A stretch of DNA of 64,000 nt from Albimonas sp963816545 (GCA_963816545.1 CAWFLE010000016.1:3954-67953), one strand, 5' to 3'; shown: positions 40,085 through 49,131, numbered from the stretch's first letter. Program-made: numbers and translations. Notes: generated from the letters alone by a model not told the origin.

Positions 40085-40644
40085 GCGCGTCTCCTCCTGC
40101 GGGGGCGTTTTCCGGGCCCTCTCGCGCGTCATCCAACGCCCTCGGGGCGGCCGGGGCAAGCGTTCCGCGACGCGGAACCGGCGGCGAGGCGCCCGCCCGC
40201 GGAGGCGCCGCGCCGAGGGCGCGCCCCTGGAAGCCGTTCCGCCCGCGGCGCAAGGCGACCGGTCCGCCGCTGGCGACCGCCGCCAGGGGGCGGCCGAGCC
40301 CGAAAGCGCCGCGGGCCGGATCTCCGCCACGGGCGGAACGGCCGGCGCGGCGCCCCGAAGGGGGAGGAGGCGGCTTCCGCGGGGCGCGGGAGGGGCCGAT
40401 CCTGCGGGAGGCCTTCCGCGCGTCCGTGCGGCGATCGCCTCCCCCCTGCGGCGAGCGCTCATCTGCGGGACGTGTCCCCGCGCCCTGAGGGACGGGCCCT
40501 CGCGCCCCTTCGAGACGTGCATAACCCCGCGCCCCGCAGGGGCCTCCCCGCCTTGCCTCCCCCGCTCCGCCCCTCCATGCTGCGCCCGCGATGCGACCCG
40601 GCCCAGGGCATCGAGGTGGACCCCGAGACCGAGGAACCGAACCC
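40085..40644. other. 560-bp gap between divergent genes
   Basis: No gene recognised. It contains the interspersed repeat at 40182-40354 and presumably the promoters of the ligase (minus) and hupE-like gene (plus). Confidence 0.5.
40182..40354. repeat. GC-rich interspersed repeat, copy A
   Basis: About 173 bp that aligns end to end with 46261-46450. Shared blocks include GCGAGGCGCCCGCC, GGAGGCGCCGCGC, GCGCGCCCCTGG, CCGCCCGCGGCGCA, GGCGACCGCCGCCAG and ACGGCCGGCGCGGCGCC. It has no open frame with a recognisable product. Confidence 0.75.
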
Positions 40645-41226
40645 ATGACGCGCCTTCTTCCCGCCCTGCCCCTCCTGCTGCTCGCCTCGCCGGCCGCGGC
40701 GCATCTGCCGCCGGGGTCCTACGGCTCCTTCGCCGCCGGCGCCACGCATCCGCTGTTGCGGCGCGGACCACGTGCTCGCCATGGTCGCGGTCGGGCCTGA
40801 GGCCGGGCTGCTGGGAGGACGCGCCGTCCTCGGCCGTGCCGGCGGCCTTCGTGGGCGACCATGGCGCTCGGCTTCGCGCTCGCCCTCGCGCGCCTGCCCC
40901 TGCCGGCGGTCGAGCCGATGATCCTCGCCTCCACCGTCGCCCATCGGCCTCGTCGCCGCCTCGCGCTCCGGGCCGACCTGCGGGCCTGCATGGCCTTCGT
41001 GGCGCTCTTCGCCCTCTTCCACGGCCATCCCACCGGGGCGAGCTGGCGCGCGGCCGGGGCGCTGCGCTTCGGACTGGGCTTCGTCCTCGCCACCGCGGCG
41101 CTGCACGGGGCGGGCGTGGCGCTCGGCCTCGGGGCGGCGCGGCTCGGGCGGGGCCGGGCGGCTCGCCTCCCGCGCCCTCGGCGCCGCGGCGGCGGGGTGC
41201 GGGCTGCTAAGCTCGCCTTCGGCTGA
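40645..41226 (+). CDS. hupE: HupE/UreJ-family membrane protein, frame-broken
   Basis: About 190 residues in pieces. A signal-like start MTRLLPALPLLLLASPAAAH (His right after cleavage, as in HupE). The second piece matches the HupE core after a shift near 40760 ('HPL..DHVLAMVAVG' in the joined reading), then a piece from 40861, MALGFALALARLPLPAVEPM, and MAFVALFALFHGHPTGASWR with the conserved HGH. At least two shifts. HupE/UreJ proteins are implicated in nickel or cobalt uptake; no hydrogenase or urease gene is nearby. Confidence 0.7.
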
Positions 41227-41230
41227 GGGC

Positions 41231-41800
41231 TCACCGCCCGCCCCGCCGGGCGATCTCCCGATAGAGGGTGGAGCGGCCGAGCCCCACCTGCCGCGCCGCC
41301 CGCGCGGGCGCGACGCCCGAGGCGACCAGGCGCAGCGCCGCGTCCACCGCCTCGGCGTCCGCAGGCGGCCGGCCGGGGCGGGCGCCGCGGGCGCGGGCCG
41401 CCGCCAGCCCGTCGCGCGTGCGCTCCGCGATCAGCCGCCGCTCGAACTGCGCGAGCGCGCCGAAGACGTGGAACACCAGCTCTCCAGCCGCCGAGGTGGT
41501 GTCGATCCGCTCCTCCAGGCTCACCAGCCCGATCCCCCGCGCCCTGAGCGCCTCGGCGGTCTCCAGCAGCTCCCGCAGGGACCGGCCCAGACGGTCGAGC
41601 CTGACCACCGCCAGCGCATCGCCCCCCCGCGCGTAGTCCATCAGCGCCGAGAGCCCGGGCCGCGACGCCGCGGCGCCCGAGATCACGTCCTCGAACACCC
41701 GCGCGGCCCCCGCCCCCTCCAGCCGCGCGACCTGGCCGGCAAGGTCCTGCGAGGGGGTGGAGACCCGCGCGTAGCCGAGGATCTGTCCGGTGGGGGTCAT
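41231..41800 (-). CDS. Serine recombinase (resolvase/invertase family)
   Basis: 189 residues, intact. ILGYARVSTPSQDLAGQVAR carries the nucleophile Ser (about residue 14); VVRLDRLGRSLRELLETAEA has the catalytic Arg pair; GALAQFERRLIAERTRDGLA is the long helix; and the C-terminal HTH is GVAPARAARQVGLGRSTLYR. Length and layout fit Pin/TnpR-type resolvases. It lies outside any recognisable transposon here. The hairpin at 42056-42087 about 250 bp upstream is a candidate part of its site, by inference only. Confidence 0.9.
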   Translation of the reverse strand: MTPTGQILGYARVSTPSQDLAGQVARLEGAGAARVFEDVISGAAASRPGLSALMDYARGGDALAVVRLDRLGRSLRELLETAEALRARGIGLVSLEERIDTTSAAGELVFHVFGALAQFERRLIAERTRDGLAAARARGARPGRPPADAEAVDAALRLVASGVAPARAARQVGLGRSTLYREIARRGGR

Positions 41801-42375
41801 GGCGGGGCTCGGGCGGCGGCGGGACGGAGGCGGCGCCGCAGGATCGGCCGCGGAGGGCCGCGAGGCAAGCGGCCCGCGCCGCTTCGGGGCGCGGCGGAGG
41901 ACCCTCGCGCCAAGGTGACGCAAGGCCCCCGCCGCCCCCGGCGCCGATGAAGCGGCCCGATCTTCGACCCCGTGCGCTCGCCGCCGTCGCGGAGGGGGCC
42001 GGCCATCGGCAGGCCGCGGCGCGCTTCGGCCCCGGGGGCGCCGGCCCGCACGCAGGACCGATCCGATCTCCGGGAACCGGATCGGTCGGGGGTGGAGTTT
42101 TTCCGCGAGGGGGGAGGTCTCCGCGGCCTGCTCCCCTGGCCGGGAGGAGCGGAGGACGATGAAGGCCTCGCGGTTTTCGGACGAGACCGGCGTTCATTCC
42201 GAAGCGGGGAGAGGTCGGCATGCCGGGCGCCGAGGCTGGACGCGTCCGCCTGTCGCCGCCGCTCCCGGGAGGGGCGGGCGCCCCGGGCCGTCGCCGCGGG
42301 CAGGCCCCGCTTCGGCATCGGGACCGGGACGCGGACCGCAGGAGAGCCGGACGCAGGCGGGGCCGTCGCCCCGCG
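41801..42375. other. 575-bp gap upstream of the resolvase
   Basis: No gene recognised. It contains an inverted repeat at 42056-42087 followed by a TTTTT tract. Confidence 0.5.
42056..42087. repeat. 10-bp perfect inverted repeat, hairpin or recombination/operator site
   Basis: Arms GACCGATCCG (42056-42065) and CGGATCGGTC (42078-42087) with a 12-nt spacer. A GTTTTT tract starts about 10 nt later, too far for a standard terminator. Confidence 0.6.
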
Positions 42376-44697
42376 TCAGGCCTGGTCGAACCAGTCCAGA
42401 AGCTCCTCGAGGCTGCAACGCCGTTCCAGCCCCGGGCTGTAGTATCGGGACAGGCGGAGATACGCCGCGTGGAAGATCTCCTCCACGTCCCGGCGCCGGC
42501 TCCGGCGGGGGCACGACTGGACGTCCTCGGTCAATCCCCAGCCGGCGTAGAAGGGCATCCCGTAGCAGCGCACCTTCCGGCCGGCCATCAGCGCCTCGAA
42601 GCCCATGCCGGAGGTGACGGTGAACACCTCGTCCGCGATCTCCAGCAGGCTGTAGGGATTGACCTCGTCCCTCACCACCACGAGGCGGGCGCGGTCGCCT
42701 TCCTCCATGGGCTCGAGGTTCTGGAAGTAGCTCTCGCGCCCCCCCTTGGTCGCGTCCGGATGCAGCTTCACCACGACGTCCCAGTCGGGGCCTTTGGAGA
42801 GCGCCTCGTCCAGCATCCGCCCGAACGTCGTCTCGTCGGCCTGACCGAGCTCCACCGACATGTCGCCGCGCCTCTGGTCGATGACCAGCGCCTTGGGATG
42901 ACCGGGACGGCCCACGCTCACCGGATCGGTCGGCGCGTGGTTGTACTTGGACCGCTTCGATCCGACGATGCGGTCGATCAGGGTCCGCGCCCGCGCCCGC
43001 TGCGCGGCATCCAGCTCCGTGGGCCCCTCGAGCAGGGTCTCCAGCCGGGAGGGCCGCGTGGCGTCGTAATAGGCGGTGAGGTCGTCCACGATCACCGAGA
43101 GCGCGGCCTCGCCGGAAAGGCCGATGTCGCGCGAGCGGATGAACCCGTCTTCCAGGATCGCCGTGGGACGGCCGAGCGCCCGGGCCATCTGCCTCTGATG
43201 CGTCTTGCCGTCCGTCGGACGCAGCCCCCATTCCAGGAACAGTTCCGCCGAGGCGATGCGCTCCAGCTTCAGGGTGCGGCTGCTGGAAACCCTGTTGGCC
43301 GACAGCAGCGGCGCCAGATGCGTCTGCAGGTCGTTGGGCGGGCTGGCTATGGCGACGACGTCCAGCGGATCTCCGCAGAGGAGACGCTCCGCGGCGCCGC
43401 GCGGCGGCGGGCAGGCGCGTTCGCCCGAGGCGATCTCCTGCAGGATGCCCCGGATGCGGGCCGCCGCCTGGCCGTCGAACGCGCCGTTCGAGAGTTCGCG
43501 CCGCGCCCAGGCCAGTCCCGCCTCGGAGGGGGTCCATTCGCCGGCCGCGAAGCGGGCGAGGGCGGCGGCGAGCTCGTCGCGCGCATGCACCGCCTCGATG
43601 CCCGCCTTCTCCCACATCTGCTCGAATTCCACGTATTTCAGCGACACCGAGGGCTTGCCGGCGAGGAAGGCCTCGAACAGCATCGTGGAGTTGATGGAGG
43701 TGACGATGCTGGCGTGCCGGATGGCCTCCTCGGGCGGGACGAGGTAGTAGCCGGCCTCGTCCACCGCCGCGCAGCCCCGATCCGACAGCGCGAGCCGCAG
43801 GTCCGGGCCCAGCACGTCGTCGCGCGACGGCGGCATGCGCACGAGAAGCTGCATTCCCTGCTCATCCACCACGTCGAGAAGATCGGTCACCGCCTGCCGC
43901 TGCGACTCCCGCGCCATGCGCGTGTCGATCTGCGAGTCGAGGGGCTGCGCCGCGAAGAGGACGGTCGCCTTGTCCTGCGACAGGCCGAACAGGCGGCAGA
44001 AGTCCCCGTAGTCCAGCTTGGGCTTGCCGTTCACGTAGGCGTCGAATTTCGGGGCCCCGACCTTCAGGATCCGCTCGGGGCCGACCCCGCGGCCGATGAA
44101 GATCCGCTCCTGCAGGGCGCCCCAGACGAGGAGGAGGTCCGCCGAGGGCCGGGAGGCGCCGGTGCGGTAATCGACGTAGAACTTGGTTTCGTCGATGAAG
44201 ACCGACTCGTGCGGCACCAGTATGCGCGGAATTCGCAGCTGCTCGCACACTTCCGCCACGATCTGCATCGCCGGCGCCCAGTCGAACGTGAAGATGAAGC
44301 CGGCGACGTTGGGGCGGATCTCGACCAGGCGCCGGGCCACCATGCGGCGATACTCGATCGGGTTGTTCCGGGCGAAGCGGAGGATCTCCGAGCGCCGGGT
44401 CATGACGCTTTTGCGCTCGATGAGGTCGAACGGAAGGATGGGCGGACCGTCCGCGGCGGCGAGCGGGCGGATGATGCTGTCGCCGTGCTCGGGGATCCAC
44501 GGCATGTAGAGGAAGTAGCCGCTCTCGTCGCGAAGGCGCTCGTCCGTGAGGTGCGGGTTGTACCAGGACGGAAGGGGCAGGTCCCGGGCGAAGTTGTAGT
44601 CCGAGAAGGACGAGCTCTTTCGAGGCGCCAGCCGTAGCGCCCTCAGCGCATTCAGGAATGCACCTCCATGCTCGCGAGAAGACCTCGGAAATTTCAA
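42376..44697 (-). CDS. KpsC-like capsule polysaccharide glycosyltransferase, two-domain
   Basis: 773 residues, intact. The C-terminal half (about 430-770) is a Capsule_synth/KpsC-type domain: AILEDGFIRSRDIGLSGEAA then LSVIVDDLTAYYDATRPSRL, KALVIDQRRGDMSVELGQAD, VVKLHPDATKGG, NPYSLLEIADEVFTVTSGMG then FEALMAGRKVRCYGMPFYAG, all hallmark KpsC segments. The N-terminal half (about 60-420) looks like a different GT-B or glycerophosphotransferase-like domain with FTFDWAPAMQIVAEVCEQ, RIPRILVPHESVFIDETKF and ASIVTSINSTMLFEAFLAGK. E. coli KpsC also has two GT halves, both Kdo transferases; here only the C-terminal half resembles it, so linkage chemistry may differ. It is a lone gene with about 440 bp free upstream. 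Confidence 0.82.
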   Translation of the reverse strand: MKFPRSSREHGGAFLNALRALRLAPRKSSSFSDYNFARDLPLPSWYNPHLTDERLRDESGYFLYMPWIPEHGDSIIRPLAAADGPPILPFDLIERKSVMTRRSEILRFARNNPIEYRRMVARRLVEIRPNVAGFIFTFDWAPAMQIVAEVCEQLRIPRILVPHESVFIDETKFYVDYRTGASRPSADLLLVWGALQERIFIGRGVGPERILKVGAPKFDAYVNGKPKLDYGDFCRLFGLSQDKATVLFAAQPLDSQIDTRMARESQRQAVTDLLDVVDEQGMQLLVRMPPSRDDVLGPDLRLALSDRGCAAVDEAGYYLVPPEEAIRHASIVTSINSTMLFEAFLAGKPSVSLKYVEFEQMWEKAGIEAVHARDELAAALARFAAGEWTPSEAGLAWARRELSNGAFDGQAAARIRGILQEIASGERACPPPRGAAERLLCGDPLDVVAIASPPNDLQTHLAPLLSANRVSSSRTLKLERIASAELFLEWGLRPTDGKTHQRQMARALGRPTAILEDGFIRSRDIGLSGEAALSVIVDDLTAYYDATRPSRLETLLEGPTELDAAQRARARTLIDRIVGSKRSKYNHAPTDPVSVGRPGHPKALVIDQRRGDMSVELGQADETTFGRMLDEALSKGPDWDVVVKLHPDATKGGRESYFQNLEPMEEGDRARLVVVRDEVNPYSLLEIADEVFTVTSGMGFEALMAGRKVRCYGMPFYAGWGLTEDVQSCPRRSRRRDVEEIFHAAYLRLSRYYSPGLERRCSLEELLDWFDQA

Positions 44698-45141
44698 GGA
44701 TGATCCTGCATGTCCGGCGCGGATTGTTGAGCGCGATCGGCCTGGTCCGCCCTTGCGTCAGGCATTCTTGGCCGCTTCGAGCTGGTGGCCGCTACCAGAT
44801 ATCACCCCTCGCAGGCAAGTCGATGGCCGTTCTCGCCACGCCTGCGGATCCGCAGGCGTCGTGCGCCCGCCGCTCGGTCGCGTCCGCGGAGACGGCGAAA
44901 GGGAGGTGGCATGGACGCCTCCCGAATTGGAGCGGCCGCCCGTCCGAGCGAGCCGGGTGGTTCCCTCCGGGCGCCCGCGCTTCCGAGCGCGGGAGGTGAA
45001 ACGGCGTCTCCCCGGCGGACGGCGCCTCAGCCGCCCTTCCTCCGGCACGCAGGCCCGTGACGCGGCCGCGCGCAGGCTCTAGCCTGCCGGCCGGACAGTC
45101 CCGTCCCCTGCCCCCCGTCCCCTGCCCCGGAGGCCCCCCGC
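44698..45141. other. 444-bp intergenic region
   Basis: No gene recognised. It holds a perfect 22-bp palindrome (44838-44859). It is the divergent promoter region for the KpsC-like gene (minus) and the Old Yellow Enzyme gene (plus). Confidence 0.5.
44838..44859. promoter_or_regulatory. Perfect 22-bp palindrome, candidate operator
   Basis: Eleven-base half site ACGCCTGCGGA followed directly by its reverse complement, no spacer, with a central GGATCC. It lies about 140 bp upstream of the KpsC-like start and 280 bp upstream of the enzyme at 45142. It could bind a dimeric regulator; a chance match of this length is improbable in 64 kb, although GC bias raises the odds. Confidence 0.5.
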
Positions 45142-46248
45142 ATGTCGCTCCGCCTGCTCTCCCCGGTCGAGATCGGCCCCCTCGCGCTTCCCAACCGCCT
45201 GGTCATGGCGCCGCTGACCCGCTCGCGCTCCGACGCCTCGGGCGAGGCCAACGCCATGATGGCCGAGCACTACCGCCAGCGCGCCTCGGCCGGGCTGATC
45301 GTGTCGGAGGCGACGCTGATCTCCGCCAAGGGGCGCGGCGCCATCGACACGCCCGGCATCTGGTCCGAGGCGCAGACCGAGAGCTGGAAGCCCGTCACCC
45401 GGGCCGTCCACGACGCGGGCGGGCGCATCTTCTGCCAGCTTTGGCATGTGGGCCGGCAGTCCCATGTGGACGTGCAGGAGGACGGCGGCGCCCCGGTCGC
45501 CCCCTCGGCGGTGCAGGCCACCGGCCAGGGCCGCACCCGCGACGGGCTGAAGGACTGGTCCGAGCCGCGCGCGCTGGAGGCGGACGAGATCGCGGCCACC
45601 GTCGCCGACTACGCCCGCGCCGCGCGGAACGCGATCGCCGCCGGCTTCGACGGGGTCGAGCTGCACGCCGCCAACGGCTACCTGATCGACCAGTTTCTCC
45701 AGGACGGGTCCAACAAGCGCACCGACGGCTACGGCGGCCCCGTCGAGAACCGCGCCCGCTTCCTGTTCGAGGCGCTGGACGCCATCCTGGCCGAGATCGG
45801 GGCCGCGCGCACCGGCATCCGCCTCTCGCCCCACAACGTCCACGGCGGCATCTCCGACTCGGACCCCTGGGCGCTGCACGAGCATGTGGTGCGCGGCCTC
45901 TCGGGCCGGGGGCTGGCCTATCTGCACGTGATCGAGCCGCGCACGCTGCCGGGCGGACGGGTGCGCGAAGGCGAGGCCGCGAACGCCGCCCCCCGCCTGC
46001 GCCCGCTCTTCGACGGGCCCTACATCGCGGCCGGCGGCTTCGGGCGCGAGGGGGCGGAGGAGATCATCCAGGCCGGCCACGCCGACCTGGTGGCCTTCGG
46101 GCGCTGGTTCATCTCCAACCCCGACCTCGCGGCGCGGTTCGAGCGGGACCTGCCGCTCAACCCCTACGACCGGGACAGCTTCTACACGCCGGGCCCGCAG
46201 GGCTACGTGGACTATCCGGCGTGGGCGGAGGCCGCCGCCGCCTCCTGA
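45142..46248 (+). CDS. Old Yellow Enzyme family alkene reductase (NemA-like)
   Basis: 368 residues, intact. FMN-linked TIM barrel: PLALPNRLVMAPLTRSRSDA, FCQLWHVGRQSHVDVQEDGG, GFDGVELHAANGYLIDQFLQ (the substrate-binding His and Asn) then DGSNKRTDGYGGPVENRARF, and ADLVAFGRWFISNPDLAARF at the C-terminus. It reduces electrophilic alkenes with NAD(P)H. It is probably a stress or detoxification enzyme and not part of the glycan pathway. Confidence 0.93.
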   Translation: MSLRLLSPVEIGPLALPNRLVMAPLTRSRSDASGEANAMMAEHYRQRASAGLIVSEATLISAKGRGAIDTPGIWSEAQTESWKPVTRAVHDAGGRIFCQLWHVGRQSHVDVQEDGGAPVAPSAVQATGQGRTRDGLKDWSEPRALEADEIAATVADYARAARNAIAAGFDGVELHAANGYLIDQFLQDGSNKRTDGYGGPVENRARFLFEALDAILAEIGAARTGIRLSPHNVHGGISDSDPWALHEHVVRGLSGRGLAYLHVIEPRTLPGGRVREGEAANAAPRLRPLFDGPYIAAGGFGREGAEEIIQAGHADLVAFGRWFISNPDLAARFERDLPLNPYDRDSFYTPGPQGYVDYPAWAEAAAAS

Positions 46249-46260
46249 TCGGGAAGGGCG

Positions 46261-46450
46261 GGGCGAGGCGCCCGCCGCCGCGCCCGACCCGGCCCGGCGG
46301 AGGCGCCGCGCGCAGGTCGCGCCCCTGGGACGGCTCCGCCCGCGGCGCAGGGCGACCGGCCCGCCCGGGGCGACCGCCGCCAGAGGCGGCCGGCCCGCAA
46401 CGCGCCGCGGGTCGGACCGACCCCAAGGGCGGGACGGCCGGCGCGGCGCC
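46261..46450. repeat. GC-rich interspersed repeat, copy B
   Basis: About 190 bp homologous to 40182-40354, sitting between the 3' ends of convergent genes. It contains one 17-bp stretch missing from copy A. Its right end (GGCCGGCGCGGCGCCTTCCT) is also found at 28080-28099. Confidence 0.75.
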
Positions 46451-46454
46451 TTCC

Positions 46455-47240
46455 TCAGAGGGGGGCGCCGGTCATCCGGTGCAGGCGGCGCGTCATCTCC
46501 GGCTCCAGCTTCAGCGCGGCGGCGAGCCGGCGCAGGTAGTCCCGCTCCGCCTCCGCATCCGCGTCCACCGTCAGCAGGGCCGCGAGGTAGATCTCCGTCG
46601 CCGCCTCGGGCCGCGAGACCTCGCGCCCGATCGCCTCGACATCCACGGGCCGGGAGACCGCGGCGCGGGCCTCGGCGCGCTCGGCCTCGGTGGCCTCGCC
46701 GTCCGAGACATGGCCGAGGATCTTCTCCATCTCGGCCTCGTCCACCCGGCCGTCGGCCTGGGCCGCGCCGATCATCGCCTGCAGGACCAGCCGGGCGGTG
46801 CGGTCGTCGGTCAGGACCGCCACCTCGTCCTGCGTGGGCGCGGGGGTCGCGGCGACGCCCTGCTCGGCCTGCCGCTCCCGATACGCCTTGAGCGCGAGCG
46901 TCCCCAGGATCGCGAGCGCGCCTCCCTGCGCCGCGCCCTTCAGCCCGCCGCCCAGCACGCCGCCCGCCAGCGCGCCGAGGCCGCCGATCTTCGCGCCCGA
47001 CATGCCGCCGGCCTGCTCCGTGCCGAGGAACTCGCGCGCCATGCGCATCAGGTCTTCGCCCCCGCCCGCGCCCTGCGAGGCGGCCGGGGAGGCGCCCTTT
47101 CCGCCGCCGAGGAACGAGCCCAGCATCTCCTCGAGGCCGCCCTGCCCGCCGCCGGCGCTCTGACCGACCTCCGGCCGCGCGCCCCGGCCGCGCGCCAGAC
47201 CCTGGCGGAGCAGCCCGCCCACGATGTTTCCGAAGCTCAT
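46455..47240 (-). CDS. DUF533/TerB-like protein
   Basis: 261 residues, with GGAGAGCGGA before the ATG. It opens MSFGNIVGGLLRQGL. Residues 20-70 are Gly/Gln-rich. A Gly/Ala-rich hydrophobic stretch (GALAGGVLGGGLKGAAQGGA) is followed by a TerB-like all-helical domain from about 140 (AMIGAAQADGRVDEAEMEKI then LGHVSDGEAT). DUF533/YebE-type proteins are membrane-associated and of unknown function. The acidic DGxVDxxE motif is typical of TerB domains that bind divalent cations. Confidence 0.85.
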   Translation of the reverse strand: MSFGNIVGGLLRQGLARGRGARPEVGQSAGGGQGGLEEMLGSFLGGGKGASPAASQGAGGGEDLMRMAREFLGTEQAGGMSGAKIGGLGALAGGVLGGGLKGAAQGGALAILGTLALKAYRERQAEQGVAATPAPTQDEVAVLTDDRTARLVLQAMIGAAQADGRVDEAEMEKILGHVSDGEATEAERAEARAAVSRPVDVEAIGREVSRPEAATEIYLAALLTVDADAEAERDYLRRLAAALKLEPEMTRRLHRMTGAPL

Positions 47241-47551
47241 TCCGCTCTCCCGTGCACCTGAGGTCCTCGCCTCGGGAAGGCACGTGGCCATGGCGGCGCC
47301 GGGGTTCAACATCCGTCCCGCAACCGGCCGGTTGCGGCCGATCGGCCCTCGGCTTCCGGCGGCAAGGCTGCGTCATGCGCCCGCCATCGGGATGTCGACG
47401 GGACAGCTCGCGTCGCCCCGATCCGCCGCACTTCCGGCGCGCCTCTGGCGCGTCGCCAGGATTAGCCGGCGGCCCTCGTGCCGGATCTCCGGGTCCAGGA
47501 CGGGCACGACGGGAGGATCGGCGAGCAGCGGGGCGACCGCCGGATCAGGCT
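47241..47551. other. 310-bp gap with no recognised gene
   Basis: The minus frame continuing past the truncated peptidoglycan-binding-like gene remains open to 47373 but shows no domain. Nothing else is seen. Confidence 0.45.
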
Positions 47552-47872
47552 TCAGTCGAAGAGCGCGGCCGGATCCTCGCGCAGGAAGATCGCGTCGCAG
47601 CGGAAGCTGCTGCCGGCGATCACCCGACCCGAGCCGTCGCGGGGGCAGGGAGCGTCCGTCCGGCCGGGGCGCGAGCGCTCCGGCGGGAAGCCCGCCGCGC
47701 GGAGCCGGAGCTGCACGTCCCGCCGATCCGTCCGCCCGAGGTCGAGCGCGGCCTCGAGCCGCTCGAGATCCTCGCGCCCGAGGGGGAATCGGAAGAGGTC
47801 GGGATGGGGGGTGTCGCGGGACGGAGGCGGGCGCGGAGGGGCGAGGTCCGGAAGGATCGGCGCTGACTCCAC
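47552..47872 (-). pseudogene. Internally deleted copy of the peptidoglycan-binding-type gene at 52382
   Basis: 106 residues. The segment HPDLFRFPLGREDLERLEAA and then LDLGRTDRRDVQLRLRAAGF is almost identical to the protein at 52382-53428. The next about 60 residues of that protein, including the peptidoglycan-binding repeat, are missing, and the copy rejoins at a shared Cys-containing end (SSFRCDAIFLREDPAALFD). The N-terminal membrane and linker regions are also absent. It is best read as a decayed paralogue. Confidence 0.75.
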
Positions 47873-48450
47873 CCCTTTCCCTGGCCCCCGGGGGGGACCA
47901 GGTGGGGCGGCGAAAAACTCGACGATGTGTGAGAGTGTGGGTGCGAGGCTGCCGCCGCCCCTTCCCGGCCGTTCCTGAGGCAGGAACGCCCGGGAGCGCC
48001 TGTGCCGGAATCAACAGATACGCGATTCCGGGTGGCCGCAGGGTGAATGTCGTGCGTCTGAGCGGCCGGGACCACTCGAAACAGTGAAAAGCCATCCCGC
48101 GATTTTGCAGACGCTCCCTGCGCCGCGCCGTGCGGAAAGGGGGCGCGGCGAATTTATGCGCGCCGCGCCAGAGGTTTGCGCCGGGGAAAGGTCCTCAAGA
48201 TGCCTTGAGTATAAATATGAGATGAATGATGATAGCTGCAAGTTTCTTTATGAATTAATGTTAATAATTTTTTTACGTTCTTCACTGGAGAGACAGGTAA
48301 TGCATCCTATACTATCACTAGGCGAGGGGTAGGATACGTTCACATACCTGCATGTGCAGGTTCGGTTCATATCACTTTCTCCTCAGGCCAAAGTTCGAGT
48401 GTTCGACGTGCGTCGTTTAGAAACCTGAAGCTCCTTGGAGGATCCTTGGT
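47873..48450. promoter_or_regulatory. Long AT-rich upstream region of the VPLPA-CTERM gene
   Basis: No gene. Bases 48190-48320 are far more AT-rich than anything else here (ATTAATGTTAATAATTTTTT and TATACTATCAC), so promoters are expected. A short palindrome, ACCTGCA-TG-TGCAGGT (about 48346-48361), could be an operator. TTGGAGGATCC sits just before the start at 48451. Confidence 0.55.
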
Positions 48451-49131
48451 ATGAAGTGGGGAATCATGACCGCGGCCGCCGCCGCGGTTGCGTTCGGGAC
48501 CGTGGCGCCTGCCTCGGCTCTTGTGGTCATCGACAGCTTCGACACGCCGCAGCGCGTGGCGGACGTCTCGAGCAGCAACGCCGGCGAAGTGCTCGCGCCG
48601 GAAGCGCTCGGCGGTTATCGTGAAATGCTGGTGAACAACTTCAACGGCGTCACGGAGGGCACCAGCCTCGCCGTCTCGGGGGGGCTGCTCAATTTCTCGA
48701 ACAACGCCGGCACCTCGGGCGAAGGGTTCATCATCTACGACGGGATGGACAGCGCCGGCCTCGGCGGGTTCAACTTCCTGATCGGGGATAACCCGTTCCT
48801 GCAGTTCGACGTCGTGGACACCGACCTCGCCGGGCTGTTCATCCAGATCACCGCCCGCGACACCGCCGGCCTGAACGCCGTCTACAGCGAGACGCTGCCC
48901 TCGGTCGAGGACCTGGAGACGCGCCTCTTCCTGACCCAGTTCGCAACCGACGGCGGCTTCGACTTCGGTTCGTTGGATTACCTCGAGTTCTACGTGCGCT
49001 CGGACGCCGCCAGCCTCGACGGCATCCTCAACTCCGTCACGCTGCAGGCGGTTCCGGTTCCGGCCGCGGCCTTCCTGCTGGTCGGCGCCGTGGGCGGCCT
49101 CGGGGCTCTGCGGCTCCGCCGGAAGTCCTGA
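48451..49131 (+). CDS. Secreted protein with VPLPA-CTERM-like sorting signal
   Basis: 226 residues. A Sec signal peptide (MKWGIMTAAAAAVAFGTVAP then ASA) is followed by a beta-rich domain of about 170 residues with Asn- and Ser-rich loops (LLNFSNNAGTSGEGFIIYDG). The C-terminus has the tripartite exosortase layout: VPVPAAAFLLVGAVGGLGA then LRLRRKS. This is the VPLPA variant of PEP-CTERM signals, which in Rhodobacterales is tied to exosortase and exopolysaccharide production (family knowledge). No exosortase is in this window. It has a textbook terminator and its own AT-rich promoter region, so it is a single-gene unit. Confidence 0.85.
   Translation: MKWGIMTAAAAAVAFGTVAPASALVVIDSFDTPQRVADVSSSNAGEVLAPEALGGYREMLVNNFNGVTEGTSLAVSGGLLNFSNNAGTSGEGFIIYDGMDSAGLGGFNFLIGDNPFLQFDVVDTDLAGLFIQITARDTAGLNAVYSETLPSVEDLETRLFLTQFATDGGFDFGSLDYLEFYVRSDAASLDGILNSVTLQAVPVPAAAFLLVGAVGGLGALRLRRKS

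Noticed and set aside
41231..42375. Invertible switch beside the serine recombinase
   Set aside because: Only one inverted repeat was found and no matching distal copy or promoter-containing segment lies between two sites.
47373..47551. Small protein-coding extension after the deleted paralogue on the minus strand
   Set aside because: Open but with no conserved motif or start signal; in this GC-rich sequence such frames occur by chance.
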